DNA of 13,442 bases from Phytoactinopolyspora endophytica (GTDB lineage: Bacteria > Actinomycetota > Actinomycetes > Jiangellales > Jiangellaceae): contig NZ_ML142880.1 in the NCBI RefSeq assembly GCF_004138495.1, forward strand, positions 10,826-24,267, read 5' to 3'. Each line of letters begins with the position of its first letter. The stretch's first letter is position 1. The translations under genes were made by a program, and so were the position numbers. The notes under the pieces were generated by a model, which was not told the DNA's origin, made no database searches, and worked only from the letters and a program-made list of their open reading frames with translations. Below are positions 13,219 to 13,442 of this stretch, in pieces.

Positions 13219-13442
13219 ATGGCGTTGCCGCTGGCAGGTCACCCGTTGATCCGCGCAGACAACTTCGAGGAGACGCAGCGTGCCCTGACATGCAGCTGGC
13301 GGCCCCTTCACATCGAGTGCCTGGGCACGTCCTCCCGGATGGACTTCCGCCTGAACGGCGTGCCCATGCCCCGGATGAGCGTCACCGCTATGACCTTCGG
13401 AAACGAGATCGCCACCGACGTGGGCGAGTTCGGGATGTACTC
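13219..13442 (+). CDS. AraC-type regulator, N-terminal part (cut by window edge)
   Basis: An open frame starts at ATG 13219, with GGAGG (13208-13212) six bases before it, and runs off the window after 74 complete codons. The visible part (MALPLAGHPLIRADNFEETQRAL..., LHIECLG, MDFRLNGVPMPRMSVTAMTFGNEIATDVGEFGMY) has the pattern of the AraC_binding_2 ligand domain: an early D-x-x-E helix, then strands with 'hxxLxYGxxVxxxxGxxxxY'. The helix-turn-helix part would lie beyond the edge, so the AraC assignment is an inference. ATG 13201 is an in-frame alternative start. It would be the third AraC-type gene in the window. Confidence 0.6.
   Translation, partial: MALPLAGHPLIRADNFEETQRALTCSWRPLHIECLGTSSRMDFRLNGVPMPRMSVTAMTFGNEIATDVGEFGMY

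Overview
The window is high-GC DNA with long reading frames, G/C-ending codons, GTG/TTG starts and spaced GGAGG-type ribosome sites. Its protein families (AbiEi/DUF559 proteins, HxlR-MFS pair, PtsJ-like MocR regulator, AraC regulators with an actinobacterial ligand domain, a zinc-ribbon integrase-like protein) point to a soil-type actinomycete of the Streptomyces/Streptosporangiales kind. The exact genus cannot be read from the sequence. No rRNA, tRNA or CRISPR array was seen.

Layout. 1-1176: tail of a possible upstream gene, two small hairpins, two DnaA-box-like sites, then a + strand AbiEi-like/DUF559 gene that appears to have lost its normal C-terminus through a one-base frameshift near 1099. 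1177-1934: a gene-free, repeat-rich stretch. It holds two 64-bp repeats whose hairpins differ by a compensatory base pair, a nested multi-helix palindrome (about 1441-1613) that can fold into a four-way junction, and a 93-bp tandem repeat. 1935-3906: an HxlR regulator (-) divergent from an MFS drug-efflux-type transporter (+), with a strong HxlR-type operator beside the regulator. 4360-5937: a MocR/PtsJ-like regulator (wHTH plus PLP aminotransferase fold) preceded by a perfect 14-bp palindrome. 6399-9536: three + strand genes: a short AraC protein made only of the DNA-binding domain, a full-length AraC paralogue (53% identical over the HTH region by my ungapped count), and, starting right after its stop codon, a zinc-ribbon, integrase-like protein that seems truncated and lacks a visible catalytic tyrosine. 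A 14-bp perfect inverted repeat follows. 9764-12099 (-): IclR regulator and, downstream of it across a 473-bp gap, a Gfo/Idh/MocA oxidoreductase whose EKP-motif lysine is alanine. 12508-end (+): a GNAT-like protein of uncertain function and the N-terminal part of another AraC-type regulator cut by the window edge.

How it fits together. Six of the eleven assigned genes are transcription regulators, so this reads as an accessory regulatory region rather than a pathway cluster. Two local circuits are reasonable: HxlR controlling the MFS pump, and IclR controlling itself and possibly the oxidoreductase. The AraC-AraC-recombinase-like trio is the best candidate for an uncharacterised system. The 1177-1934 stretch is the best candidate for an undescribed structured or mobile non-coding element.
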